Numbered from the stretch's first letter, positions 14,824 to 23,693 are shown. The stretch is 29,638 bases of DNA from Candidatus Micrarchaeia archaeon (GCA_041653315.1 JBAZFO010000014.1:1-29638); one strand, 5' to 3'. Notes: generated by a model from the sequence alone, not told the origin. A program made the numbers and translations.

Positions 14824-17511
14824 ATGTCTAAAACTCCTTCATTTCTAATGCAAAAAATAAAAGCAGATATTCATTATCTTTTAGAAAATGATATTTTTTG
14901 GAGGGCTGTTTTAGTTGGATTAGGTTCTTTTTTTCTTTTAGTTTCTTTTCCATTTTATCCACAGATAGTTTCTATTATCTTGGCTGTATCTATTGGGTAT
15001 ATTAGTACTAAAAATCCTTCTTTAGCTGTTTTATTGGGTATATTAATATCTTTTCCAGCAGTTGCATATCAATCAACAATGTTTGCTTGGTTATTTTTAT
15101 TGGTTATAGCAGTTACTTTATTTGAGATGTTTAAAAATTGGCATATAATTGCTATTTTAGAAATATTAATATTAGCTCCTTTTGCACCTTATCCATTTTC
15201 TTTTTTTGGAGGATTTATTTTTCTTTTAATGGTTTTATCCGTATTATATGTAGGCTCAAAAAAATCATTATTAGTTTCTTTACCTGCTGTCTTTTTGATT
15301 TTATTATTATCAAGTATTTGGTATGTAGAAAATTCAGCATTTATGCCTTTGAATATACAGAATTATCTTCCTATTGAAGAATCTCTTCAAAATTCAAAAG
15401 ATATAACCTCTTTTAAAACTGTGTTTTTAGATATTGGACAAGGATTTACTCAAGTATTTAATTTCGGAAATATATACGGCATTAATAAAGTGTTTTTTAA
15501 AACTGTTTCAAATGTTTTTAAATTATTAATTGAAGATAGTGCTTTAATACAAATTTTTATTTGGGGTATTGTTTTATTTTTGATAGCAAAAATACCTGGA
15601 TTTATTAGAAAATGGAGATATAAACAAACAATTGCATCTTTGTCTTTATTTTTAATTCCAATTGTGTATTATTTAATATCTTTAGAATATGGTTATGTAT
15701 TTAATCAAATGATTTTTGTATATGTTATTTTAACAGTGATTATCGTTTTTATTTTAGAGAAAAATAATGTAAGTCTAACAAGAGAAAGAACTCTTAATTT
15801 ACAAGAAAGAACAAAGAAATTTGGTTTTGGAGAATTTGGAATAAGGGATTTTGAAGAATCTTCAGGAGCAAAATCTTTAGATGATATAGGGAATTATGAT
15901 AATGTTAAAGAAGAATTAAAGCAGTCAATAATTACTCCATTAGAACATAGAGATATTGCTTATACATATGGAATTAAACCCCCAAGTGGAATTTTATTAT
16001 TTGGACCTCCTGGATGTGGAAAAACATTATTAATGTCTGCTTTAGCTCAAGAATTAGATTTTGGTTTTTATTATATTAAAGCAAGCGATCTTTTATCAAA
16101 TCAATATGGTGAATCTGAAAAAAATATTGCTAAATTATTTGATATGGCAAGAAAAAGTGCACCTTGTGTATTATTTTTTGATGAAATTGATGCTCTTGCT
16201 AAAAGAAGAGAGTTATTTAATGATTCAACCGGCCCACGTGTTTTAAGTTTATTTTTACAAGAGTTAGATGGATTTAAAGATGTTAAACAAACAATTATTA
16301 TTGGTGCAACAAATGTACCTAATTTAATTGACCCCGCATTATTGCGTCCAGGCAGATTTGATAAAATTATATATATGTCTTTACCTGATGAAGAAGCAAG
16401 AGAGAAAATATTTAAAGTTCATACTAAAAAACTTCCTTTAGAAAAAACACTTTCTTTTAGTAAATTATCTAAAAAAACAAGAAGATATTCTGGTGCAGAT
16501 ATCGCAAATATTTGTAAAGAAGCAAAGTCTTTAGCTGCAAAAAGAGCATTTAAAATTAAGAAAGTTGTTCCAATTGAATTAAATGATTTTGAAGAGGTAT
16601 TAAAAAATATTAAACCAAGTGTTTCATTAAAATCTTTAGAAGAATATGAGACATTTAGAATGGATTTTGAAAGAACGATTTATAAAGAAGAAATTCAAGA
16701 AACTGAAGAAAAAGTTAAATGGGAAGATGTTGCTGGTTTAGAAGAGGTTAAGAAATTATTATTAGAAACAATAGAAGTTCCTTTATTACATCCAGCTTTG
16801 ATTAAAAAATACAAAGTCTCTCCCTTAACAGGATTATTAATGTTTGGTCCGCCAGGTTGTGGAAAAACTTTAATAATTAAAGCAGCTGCTAATGAATTAA
16901 ATGTTTCATTTTTGAATATATCTGCGCCTTCATTATTAAAAAGAGGGCCTGAATATGCAGTAGCTGAAATTAAAGATATTTTCTTAAGAGCAAGAGAACA
17001 GTCGCCCTCAATTGTGTTTATAGATGAAATTGATACAATTGGAGAAGCAAGCGTATTTGGAAGAACAGTAATAGGCCAATTATTAATTGAAATGGATGGG
17101 GTTAAGAAATTAGAAGGAGTTATGATAATAGGAACAACTAATAAACCCTGGTTTTTAGATCCAGCATTATTGCGTCCAGGTAGATTTGATAGAGTATTAT
17201 ATGTTCCATTACCTGATTTTACTGCAAGAAGGAAAATGTTAATATCTCAATTATGTGGAATTAAAGGTTCTGATGAATTAGATTATGATAAAATCACTAA
17301 ATTAACAGAAGGATATACAGGTGCAGATATAACTGCTATAACACAAGAAGCTAAAATGGAATTAGTAAGAAACATATTAGAGAATACTGAAATATCATTA
17401 AATAATGAATTATTTATTAATGTAATTAAAAGAATAAAACCTTCATTGAGTGTAGAACACTTGCATAAATTTGAAGTATTTAGTAATAAACGTAGTCATG
17501 ATAAAAAGTAA
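14824..17511 (+). CDS. membrane-anchored tandem AAA+ ATPase (Cdc48-like modules)
   Basis: The protein has 895 aa from the ATG. The first 320 residues hold about eight hydrophobic helices, with a non-helical stretch at about 185-235. Two AAA+ modules follow. Module 1: Walker A GPPGCGKT at 394-401, Walker B LFFDEIDALAKRRE, then LRPGRFDK. Module 2: GPPGCGKT at 675-682, IVFIDEIDTIGE, LRPGRFDR. Both keep Walker residues and arginine-finger regions, so both should hydrolyse ATP. Cdc48 unfoldases usually have a soluble N-domain that binds adaptors. Here that part is replaced by a membrane domain, and no protease domain as in FtsH or LonB is present. A role extracting or remodelling membrane proteins is the natural inference. 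A TTG at 14809 is possible, but TTTTAATACT about 26 nt before the ATG favours a leaderless start. Confidence 0.85.
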   Translation: MSKTPSFLMQKIKADIHYLLENDIFWRAVLVGLGSFFLLVSFPFYPQIVSIILAVSIGYISTKNPSLAVLLGILISFPAVAYQSTMFAWLFLLVIAVTLFEMFKNWHIIAILEILILAPFAPYPFSFFGGFIFLLMVLSVLYVGSKKSLLVSLPAVFLILLLSSIWYVENSAFMPLNIQNYLPIEESLQNSKDITSFKTVFLDIGQGFTQVFNFGNIYGINKVFFKTVSNVFKLLIEDSALIQIFIWGIVLFLIAKIPGFIRKWRYKQTIASLSLFLIPIVYYLISLEYGYVFNQMIFVYVILTVIIVFILEKNNVSLTRERTLNLQERTKKFGFGEFGIRDFEESSGAKSLDDIGNYDNVKEELKQSIITPLEHRDIAYTYGIKPPSGILLFGPPGCGKTLLMSALAQELDFGFYYIKASDLLSNQYGESEKNIAKLFDMARKSAPCVLFFDEIDALAKRRELFNDSTGPRVLSLFLQELDGFKDVKQTIIIGATNVPNLIDPALLRPGRFDKIIYMSLPDEEAREKIFKVHTKKLPLEKTLSFSKLSKKTRRYSGADIANICKEAKSLAAKRAFKIKKVVPIELNDFEEVLKNIKPSVSLKSLEEYETFRMDFERTIYKEEIQETEEKVKWEDVAGLEEVKKLLLETIEVPLLHPALIKKYKVSPLTGLLMFGPPGCGKTLIIKAAANELNVSFLNISAPSLLKRGPEYAVAEIKDIFLRAREQSPSIVFIDEIDTIGEASVFGRTVIGQLLIEMDGVKKLEGVMIIGTTNKPWFLDPALLRPGRFDRVLYVPLPDFTARRKMLISQLCGIKGSDELDYDKITKLTEGYTGADITAITQEAKMELVRNILENTEISLNNELFINVIKRIKPSLSVEHLHKFEVFSNKRSHDKK

Positions 17512-17749
17512 TATATTATATATTAAATACATATTATAATGAATTCATGATGAAATGAAAACAATTTTGTGTATATTTCATGAAAGGTTTGTTAATAAAC
17601 ATGGTAGAAGACGTAAATGGGTTTTGAGCTTTATTCTCAGAACTAAATAAAATGTTAAAATATTGTTCTCTCGGTGAGTACCAATATATGTTTGACAAAT
17701 AACGAAATGCTTTTTAGTATATAGCAACTTTTGTTTATACTTTTACATA

Positions 17750-17905
17750 AGGTTTAAAAAACTTTACATAGAACTTCATTGTAAGAATAGCGCTATTGAG
17801 CATAGCGTATTCTATTGATGCGGATAAAAAAAATAAAAACAATCATCGCCGATAATATTTATCAATATCCGCTATATAGGCGATGAATAAACCAGAGGTG
17901 GTTTT
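17750..17905 (+). promoter_or_regulatory. S-layer promoter and structured 5' leader
   Basis: The 394-bp gap after the AAA+ gene holds no gene. A strong TATA element GTTTAAAAAAC near 17752-17762 predicts transcription from about 17785. The leader would then begin with hairpin AGAAT-AG-CGCTAT / ATAGCG-T-ATTCT (17784-17813). Further on, GCGGAT (17819-17824) can pair with ATCCGC (17867-17872), and CATCGCC (17844-17850) with GGCGATG (17879-17885). The two pairings interleave, so they form a pseudoknot or alternative folds. The ribosome binding site GAGGTG at 17895-17900 lies just after, 5 nt before the GTG start. A 5'-terminal hairpin and long leader fit a highly expressed, stable mRNA. Confidence 0.55.
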
Positions 17906-20542
17906 GTGAAAGGACTAAATGTAAAAAAAATAGCAGCACTTGCAATTGGTGCATTATTCGTTGGTAGTGCAGCAGTAAGTGCAAGCAAATTAATGTACGA
18001 GGATACAACTTTGGTAAGTGACAATGGTGTACCACAAGTATCAGTTTTGATACCAGGCGCATCAACAGCAGCTATGACTGATGGAGTAGCAGGCGCAAGA
18101 ATTGCATCCAAATTAGCAGCTGAGTCATACAAAGAAGTAACCTATTCTGCTGAATTAACAGGTACAGCAGTATGCGGCGCAGACGAAGGCGCAGAGGGTT
18201 CATGCCCAGTAACAGACAAAAGTGTATCAATGACTATAACATCCCCAGGAATCCAAGGTGCTTATACCTTCGAAGCTAGTATTTATGATGTATTAGATCT
18301 TGATTTAAATAACAGAGCAGGAGATGAAACAACACCAGAAGATGAATTAGGTGGAGACGATAATGAAGATGATGTATCACCTTTCTTTGAAAATACTGGA
18401 GATACTTTCTTAGGATTAAAAATCGATAGTGGTTTTACACCATTTGTAGATTACGATGTAACTGCTGGTTCCTTTGAAGTGACAGAAAAACAATACACAT
18501 ATTTAGAAGGTATAACTAATTATGAAGTAGACAGTGTTCCTTTTGGTGATTTTAGCCAAATAGTTTATTCAGTAAAATTCTTTTGGTTAGAAGATCAAGG
18601 TATTCCAGTTTGTACAGAAGCAGACCACAATGATTGGGGTTATTGTTTAATTTCTGGCGAAGAAACAAAAGAAATGGGATCAAAAAGACCAACAATCAAA
18701 TTGTTTAATGACTATTGGCATATAATTAATATGGATCCTCCAGGTACAGATGTAACAAATGATGATGACAGAGTATCTGGTGGTTCAATAACCTTGGCAA
18801 AAGAAGCAGCATATGGAATAATTTCAGTTGGAGAACAATTAACTACTGAAGATTATTATGTACAATTAGATGATATTTCAGTAGGAACTGGTGCAGGATT
18901 CGCACATCCAGCTATTGTATCTTTAATTGATAAATCTACAGGAGAAGTTGTAGAACAAACACAAATAAATCCTGGCAATACTGAAGATATGGGACCAAGT
19001 GATGAAATAGCAGTACATATATATCAAACAGCTCCTGGTATTACCTTAACTTCTAAATGGGCAGAATTAGCTGTTTATTCAGAAGAATGGGAATTAGATG
19101 ATGGAGATGAAATAGAAGATAATGAAGATTGGTTCATCAGTTTATACTGGAAAAATAGAGATGGTGCAGCAGCAGACGCAACAACAGACGGTTCAGAAGA
19201 AGACCCAGATAATTTAAGAGAAATTGTCTTTTATAATGATGATTCTTTTGAATTATCAGAAGGAGAAACATACAATATTATGGATGATCCAGTAGCATTT
19301 GATTTAACATATGATGGATTATCAACAGAAGATATGACAAAATTAACTTTTGAATTTGCAAAAGATGATCCAGATGAATGTACTTGTGATGCAGCAGGAG
19401 ATTCTGATTGTGAAGTCAATGAAGCAAAAGCAGAAGTTTGGTTAAAAATCTCAACAGCATCAGATGAATTCGAAGGAGAAGGAGCTAATGATGGTAATAT
19501 CATTTATGTTGCTTTAGAAGAACAAACTGATGCAGATGCATTTGGTGCAGATGTAGCAGGACATACATGGGAATCTGGTGATGTTTGGGTTTATGATCCA
19601 AATGATAAATGTGTTGAAGAAGATGGAGAATATGCAGATACTGAAGATTGGGAAGCAACCTATGATACTGCAGGAGACAATGGAGTAGTTGAACTAACAT
19701 TCAATGATGGTGGATTAGTAGCACATTGGGGAACAGCAGCAGTAGACACAGCTGATGGAGATTATATTGATATAATCTTTACTCAAGAAGTAGGAGAAGT
19801 TGATTCAGCAGAAGATACATCTACAACTGCATTTACAGTATACAGAGATGGAGATGATTGGGAAATTAGAAATACAAATGCTGATGATGACCAACAAGCT
19901 GTTTATACAGTAAATGGTTTTGCAGCAAATTGCCAATTAGATGACTTTGCAGAAACAGTTGAAGATGATTTTGTAGATATCAGAGGTACTGAATATTCAT
20001 TAACTTCAACAAAATATGAATTTAATGTACCAAAATCTGTAAGAGATATGTTATTCACCTTTACAACACACGGAGATGAAGCAACACCTAATACAGCAAC
20101 ATGGACTGCAAATGAAGGAGACAGCCAAACATTCGCTGACACAACCATTACAGTAGATACAATAACCTGTACAACAGGCGCATGTACTGTAAGTGGAGCT
20201 GGAGCAGCTGGATGTGCATACACTGGAGGATTAGAAGCAATTATCTCTGGTGAAGGCGCAGCATCTGTAGCAGGTATGGCACCTGGAACAGTCAATCCAA
20301 GTTCTCTAATTATGTTGGATACTGAAGGCGCAAGTCTATCCGGAAACTTCGTTTCTGTAGCAGGACCTGTAGTCAACACAGTAACAGCAAGAGAATTAAC
20401 TGGAGCAAATGCACACGACTTTAACGCACAAGCAGTTTTAGTCAAACAAATCGCACCAGGAAAGATTGTTGTAGCAGGTAGAGATGCAGCTGATACATTA
20501 ACAGCCGCAAATCAATTCATAGCTGCAATGCAAAGAGTCTAA
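17906..20542 (+). CDS. S-layer protein (Methanococcus-type)
   Basis: This is the probable main cell-surface lattice protein. It has 878 aa. The signal peptide runs to about residue 29 (MKGLNVKKIAALAIGALFVG, then SAAVSASKL). The body is strongly acidic, rich in Asp, Glu, Thr and Gly. Cys occurs in pairs (CGADEGAEGSC, CTCDAAGDSDC, CTTGAC) and may form disulfides. The C-terminal segment APGKIVVAGRDAADTLTAAN is the conserved end of euryarchaeal and DPANN S-layer proteins. The GTG start has an ideal GAGGTG. Codon use is cleaner and less AT-biased than its neighbours, especially near both ends, as expected for a very highly expressed gene. Its last 54 nt and terminator are copied at 22308-22513. 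Confidence 0.9.
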   Translation: MKGLNVKKIAALAIGALFVGSAAVSASKLMYEDTTLVSDNGVPQVSVLIPGASTAAMTDGVAGARIASKLAAESYKEVTYSAELTGTAVCGADEGAEGSCPVTDKSVSMTITSPGIQGAYTFEASIYDVLDLDLNNRAGDETTPEDELGGDDNEDDVSPFFENTGDTFLGLKIDSGFTPFVDYDVTAGSFEVTEKQYTYLEGITNYEVDSVPFGDFSQIVYSVKFFWLEDQGIPVCTEADHNDWGYCLISGEETKEMGSKRPTIKLFNDYWHIINMDPPGTDVTNDDDRVSGGSITLAKEAAYGIISVGEQLTTEDYYVQLDDISVGTGAGFAHPAIVSLIDKSTGEVVEQTQINPGNTEDMGPSDEIAVHIYQTAPGITLTSKWAELAVYSEEWELDDGDEIEDNEDWFISLYWKNRDGAAADATTDGSEEDPDNLREIVFYNDDSFELSEGETYNIMDDPVAFDLTYDGLSTEDMTKLTFEFAKDDPDECTCDAAGDSDCEVNEAKAEVWLKISTASDEFEGEGANDGNIIYVALEEQTDADAFGADVAGHTWESGDVWVYDPNDKCVEEDGEYADTEDWEATYDTAGDNGVVELTFNDGGLVAHWGTAAVDTADGDYIDIIFTQEVGEVDSAEDTSTTAFTVYRDGDDWEIRNTNADDDQQAVYTVNGFAANCQLDDFAETVEDDFVDIRGTEYSLTSTKYEFNVPKSVRDMLFTFTTHGDEATPNTATWTANEGDSQTFADTTITVDTITCTTGACTVSGAGAAGCAYTGGLEAIISGEGAASVAGMAPGTVNPSSLIMLDTEGASLSGNFVSVAGPVVNTVTARELTGANAHDFNAQAVLVKQIAPGKIVVAGRDAADTLTAANQFIAAMQRV

Positions 20543-20590
20543 GACTCTTTCCCTTTTTTTCTTTTTTATTTTTTAAATCTGATTTTGAAA
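20489..20590 (+). repeat. S-layer 3'-end direct repeat, copy 1
   Basis: The last codons of the S-layer gene plus its terminator and the following ATTTTTTAAATCTGATTTTG are matched in copy 2 at 22308-22513. Copy 1 is uninterrupted. The remaining gap 20591-20743 holds only TATA-like sequence (GTATAAAAAG near 20721-20730) for the next gene and nothing else that I can name. Confidence 0.85.
20531..20565 (+). terminator. S-layer transcription terminator overlapping the stop codon
   Basis: AAAGAGTCTAAGACTCTTT (20532-20550) is a perfect inverted repeat centred on the stop codon, followed by CCC and a T7-C-T6 tract. The archaeal termination signal is mainly the T-tract; the hairpin may protect the mRNA end. 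In the downstream copy a double hairpin sits exactly in the centre of this palindrome. Confidence 0.7.
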
Positions 20591-21029
20591 CTAAGCCGGA
20601 AATCTACTATTTAGAAGTGTTTATAAATAATATTTACTAATTTTTATTATAATTAAAAATATTCTCCTCCATATGCGGATTGAAACATTAATTATACACA
20701 CAAATATAAAAGATAGGGGAGTATAAAAAGAGAGATTGAGAGTATGGATAAAGAAACTGAAAAAATGTTTAAAAATAAAATAGAGTCATTAATTAAACAA
20801 GGAGAAAACACTAATATAGAATTTAAAGAATGCAAAAATTTAATAAATAAAAATATTTATGAAACAATTTGTGCTTTTTTAAACTGGGAGGGAGGAGAAC
20901 TGTTGATTGGCGTTTCAGATACTGGTGATATTATTGGAGTTAATAATGTTTCTCAATTAAAAAAAGACATAGCAACCACAATAAATAATCCACAAAAACT
21001 TAATCCTGCTGTTTATTTAACTATTGATG

Positions 21030-21145
21030 ATTTACAACGAAGAACTTCCTTTGCCTAAAGGCAAAGGTATAGTTCATTCGTTGTAAATATATCAAATTCG
21101 GCAATTCCTCCAACACCTAAAGGTGTTGGTTTCCTTGCCGAATTT
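21030..21145 (+). repeat. double-hairpin insert in the AlbA_2 frame
   Basis: Hairpin A: ATTTACAACGAA (21030-21041) with TTCGTTGTAAAT (21077-21088), GAACT (21042) with AGTTC (21071), and CCTTTGCC (21048) with GGCAAAGG (21060) around a TAAA loop. Hairpin B: AAATTCGGCAA (21094-21104) with TTGCCGAATTT (21135-21145), and CCAACACC (21110) with GGTGTTGG (21122), again around TAAA. The stems differ in sequence but share outer 11-12 bp, internal loop, inner 8 bp and the CC-TAAA-GG tip. They lie side by side with a 5-nt spacer. Confidence 0.9.
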
Positions 21146-22074
21146 TATATGAAATTGAAATGAAAGGGAAAAAATTATTATATATTTATACTCCAAAAAG
21201 TTCACAAGTTCATAAATGTAATGGAAAAATATTTATTAGAAATGAAGATGGAGATTTTGATATAACAAATAACCATACATTAGTAACTAATCTTTATATA
21301 AATAAACAGATCGAATATACAGAGAATAAAATTTATCCTTATTGTGAATTGTCTGATTTAAGAAGTGATTTAATAGATAGAGTAAGAAAAATGACTAATA
21401 CAAATCATCCGTGGAAAAAATTATCTGACATTGAATTATTAAAAAGTGTTAAATTATATACTAAAGATTACCAAACAGGAAAAGAAGGTTTTACTCTTGC
21501 ATGTATATTATTATTTGGTAAGGATGAAACTATTATTTCAGTACTTCCTCATTATAAAACAGATTTACTTTTAAGAATAAAAAACAAAGATAGATATGAT
21601 GATAGAGAAGATATCAGAACAAATTTAATTGATAGTTATGAAAAAATTATTGCTTTTGCACAGAAACATTTATCTGATCCTTTTTATCTTGAAGGAACAC
21701 AAAGAGTGAGTTTAAGAGATAAGATATTTCGTGAAATCGCATCAAATATTTTGATTCACAGAGAGTACTCAAGTGCTTTTCCAGCCAAAATTATAATTGA
21801 AAAAGATAGAATTTATTCAGAAAACAGTAATAAACCACACCATAGAGGGATAATTGATATTAATAATTTTTCTCCATATCCAAAGAATCCAGTAATTGCA
21901 CGAGTTTTTAAAGAAATTGGCTTTGCGGATGAGTTAGGTTCCGGAATTAGAAATCTTAAGAAATATGTTAAAATTTATTCCAATTCTATTCCCCAATTAA
22001 TAGAAGAAGATATTTTTAAGATAATTATTCCAATTGATGAGGAAGTAATGATGAGAGTGGGAAAAGATAAACAA

Positions 22075-22122
22075 AGTTCGGAGAAAAGTTCGGAGAAAAG
22101 TTCGGAGAAAAGTTCGGAGAAA
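22075..22122 (+). repeat. four tandem 12-bp repeats (SSEK codons)
   Basis: AGTTCGGAGAAA is repeated four times without change inside the AlbA_2 gene, giving four Ser-Ser-Glu-Lys units as a linker before the winged helix. Similar SSEK linkers occur in relatives of this family. Perfect DNA identity suggests recent slippage expansion. Confidence 0.9.
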
Positions 22123-22323
22123 ATTCTAGAATTAATTAAAACAGACAAACAAATTAGTTCAGTAAGTATAGCAGCAAAACTTGGACTTACTTCAAGAGCT
22201 GTAGAAAAAAATATTGCAATTCTTAAGAAGAAAGGTATTCTTCGCCGTATTGGTCCTGATAAGGGGGGTTATTGGGAAATTGTTAAGAATACAAAAAAAT
22301 AGTTTCCGCTGACACATTAACAG

Positions 22324-22383
22324 CTGTGCACTTTTAATTTCATTAAAAGGCATGCCTTTTTGCCAAAGGCGAAAAGAGCACAG
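22324..22383 (+). repeat. double-hairpin element C
   Basis: Outer stem CTGTGC (22324-22329) with GCACAG (22378-22383) encloses two hairpins: CTTTTAAT/ATTAAAAG (22331-22338 and 22342-22349) and CTTTTTGCC/GGCGAAAAG (22356-22364 and 22368-22376, one G-T pair). It interrupts S-layer repeat copy 2 right after ACAGC. Confidence 0.85.
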
Positions 22384-22410
22384 ACCAATTCATAGCTGCA
22401 ATGCAAAGAG

Positions 22411-22468
22411 TCTAAATTTAAGTCAAAGTTTCTTTGACTGCTGTAAATCTTTTGAGATTTACATTAGA
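22411..22468 (+). repeat. double-hairpin element D
   Basis: Outer stem TCTAA (22411-22415) with TTAGA (22464-22468) encloses AGTCAAAG/CTTTGACT (22421-22428 and 22432-22439) and GTAAATCT/AGATTTAC (22443-22450 and 22455-22462). It sits at the centre of the duplicated terminator palindrome. After it the T-tract and the 22491-22513 repeat block resume. The remaining gap to 22644 contains a GTAATAC/GTATTAC hairpin (22553-22574) and the TATA region (TTTTTAATC near 22614) of the pilin-like operon. Confidence 0.85.
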
Positions 22469-22644
22469 CCCTTTTTTTCCCTTTTTTTTTATTTTTTAAA
22501 TCTGATTTTGAAATGACTCTTTTTAAAAACTCAAAATAAAAGTTTAAGTATCGTAATACTCAGTATTGTATTACTTAAAATTTGTTTTTGAATGTTAAAC
22601 AAAAATACATACATTTTTAATCATTTATTGATACAATTTATTAC

Positions 22645-23340
22645 ATGAATTTTAGTAAAGGAATGGTAAATTCTCTTTTAGTTTTTACATTAATTGGTAT
22701 TATACTACTTGCAATGTCAAGTTATTTATTTATTCAGAATTTTAAATATGCAGATACTTTAGCATTAGAGAATAATTATTATAAAATGCAAGATATCAAG
22801 CATTCAATAGTTTTAGCTTCTAAAAAAGGAGCAGAAGAAGGAGAGATAATATATAAAATCAAATATGAAGCGTGGAAAAAATGTGTTTGTGTAAGCTGTT
22901 TAGAAGAACCTACAAATTGTGTAATTCCTAGTTATTATTCTTGTCCTGTATGCGGGGATGAACCCTCATTAGAAACTGAGATAAAACAAAGAATAGTTGA
23001 ACATTTATCTTCTTTGAATAACTATTATGAAAATGAAGAAAGATATTCTATTAGATTATGGTGTGGTGAAGCAACACAAGGGCAGTTATCAGATTTAAGC
23101 TGGCAAATGAAATCAGATAAAACAGCAAAAATATATTCAAATTCTATCGAAAATTGCCATGATTATTTTTCAATTTATACAAACGCAGATGGAACAATCA
23201 CAATAAAATTTCAAAAACAGGATTTTTATCTTCAAAATACCCATAAAATTATTGGAATAAGTTTGTATGATTTATATACAGATATTTCAACAGTAGCATT
23301 TATTCCTAATACGGAGGAGTTTGATATTATATGGATCTAA
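22645..23340 (+). CDS. membrane-anchored pilin-operon protein, Cys-rich
   Basis: The 231-aa protein has one N-terminal hydrophobic helix (about residues 10-30), with Lys5-Gly6 just before it but no consensus class III signal. The exposed part has paired cysteines: CVCVSC, then CVIPSYYSCPVC, then single Cys near 139 and 168. This could be a small metal or disulfide-bonded module. Its end overlaps the next gene by 10 nt, so translation is coupled. It is first of four genes of the same layout (short basic start, one helix, small exposed domain), so a pilus or surface-appendage component is likely by context. It belongs to no named family I know. Confidence 0.65.
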   Translation: MNFSKGMVNSLLVFTLIGIILLAMSSYLFIQNFKYADTLALENNYYKMQDIKHSIVLASKKGAEEGEIIYKIKYEAWKKCVCVSCLEEPTNCVIPSYYSCPVCGDEPSLETEIKQRIVEHLSSLNNYYENEERYSIRLWCGEATQGQLSDLSWQMKSDKTAKIYSNSIENCHDYFSIYTNADGTITIKFQKQDFYLQNTHKIIGISLYDLYTDISTVAFIPNTEEFDIIWI

Positions 23341-23693
23341 AAGGACAAAGCACATTAGAAGCATTAATTTCCTTTACAATTCTTATATTAATAATAGGAA
23401 TTGTTTTTTCTTCAATAAATACATCACATACTTCTGAGTTAAATAATAATAAGATGATTGAAGCAAAAATGGAATTAGAAAATATAGCATTAAGGTCAAA
23501 TTTTATAAGTACTTCAACAGCTCCATATACAAAAACACCTTTTGTTATTCCTGCATATATTGGATATACAGGAAATGAAATTACAAAAGATATTGAAGGC
23601 AAAAAAATAAGTTCCCCAGTTTTATCTGAAATTGTTTGGGCTTTTGGTGATAAAAGATATGTTGTTAATAGGCTTGATGGAGAACCAATATAA
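23331..23693 (+). CDS. pilin-like protein with class III signal peptide
   Basis: MDLKGQSTLEALISFTILIL has the KGQxxxE motif just before the hydrophobic segment, the archaeal class III signal cut after Gly. The exposed region has about 85 residues with no Cys. Length 120 aa. The start overlaps the previous gene by 10 nt, and GGAGG (23313-23317) lies upstream at a longer spacing than ideal. The end overlaps the next start by 17 nt. This packing indicates coupled translation in one operon. Confidence 0.75.
   Translation: MDLKGQSTLEALISFTILILIIGIVFSSINTSHTSELNNNKMIEAKMELENIALRSNFISTSTAPYTKTPFVIPAYIGYTGNEITKDIEGKKISSPVLSEIVWAFGDKRYVVNRLDGEPI

Larger units (their letters stand above)
20744..22302 (+). 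pseudogene. second AlbA_2-type regulator gene, split by a double-hairpin insert
   Basis: The first part (20744-21031) encodes the AlbA_2 domain: NIEFKECKNLI and CAFLNWEGGELLIGVSDTGD. Reading then enters hairpin sequence and stops at 21056-21058. From 21148 the same protein resumes: YEIEMKGKKLLYIYTPKSS, KIFIRNEDGD, then the GHKL-like block (REIASNILIHREYSS, NPVIARVF, ELGSGIRNLKKY) and a winged helix (IAAKLGLTSRAVEKNIAILKKKG). Removing exactly 116 nt (21032-21147) joins the frames as ...LTIDD-YEIEMKG..., matching the family. Everything else is intact, so the lesion is recent, or the insert is removed from the mRNA or bypassed. A separate start at ATG 21160 would lack the AlbA_2 domain. Four perfect 12-bp repeats encode SSEK x4 at 22075-22122. 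Confidence 0.8.
22308..22513 (+). repeat. S-layer 3'-end direct repeat, copy 2, with two hairpin inserts
   Basis: The blocks match copy 1: 22308-22324 (one mismatch), 22386-22415 (30 nt identical, including the stop codon) and 22491-22513 (23 nt identical). Between blocks 1 and 2, and between 2 and 3, lie double-hairpin sequences instead of the original few bases. The segment does not encode a full S-layer gene, only its tail and terminator. The AlbA_2 gene is thus bracketed by two copies of host sequence. Confidence 0.88.

Noticed and set aside
19903..20445. minus-strand open frame of 180 codons
   Set aside because: It is antisense to the S-layer gene C-terminus. The open frame reflects that gene's biased codon use, and there is no promoter or family.
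21160..22302. independent intact gene starting at ATG 21160
   Set aside because: It begins in the middle of the AlbA_2 region with no ribosome binding site. The preceding codons YEIE continue the family sequence, so it is the second part of the split gene.
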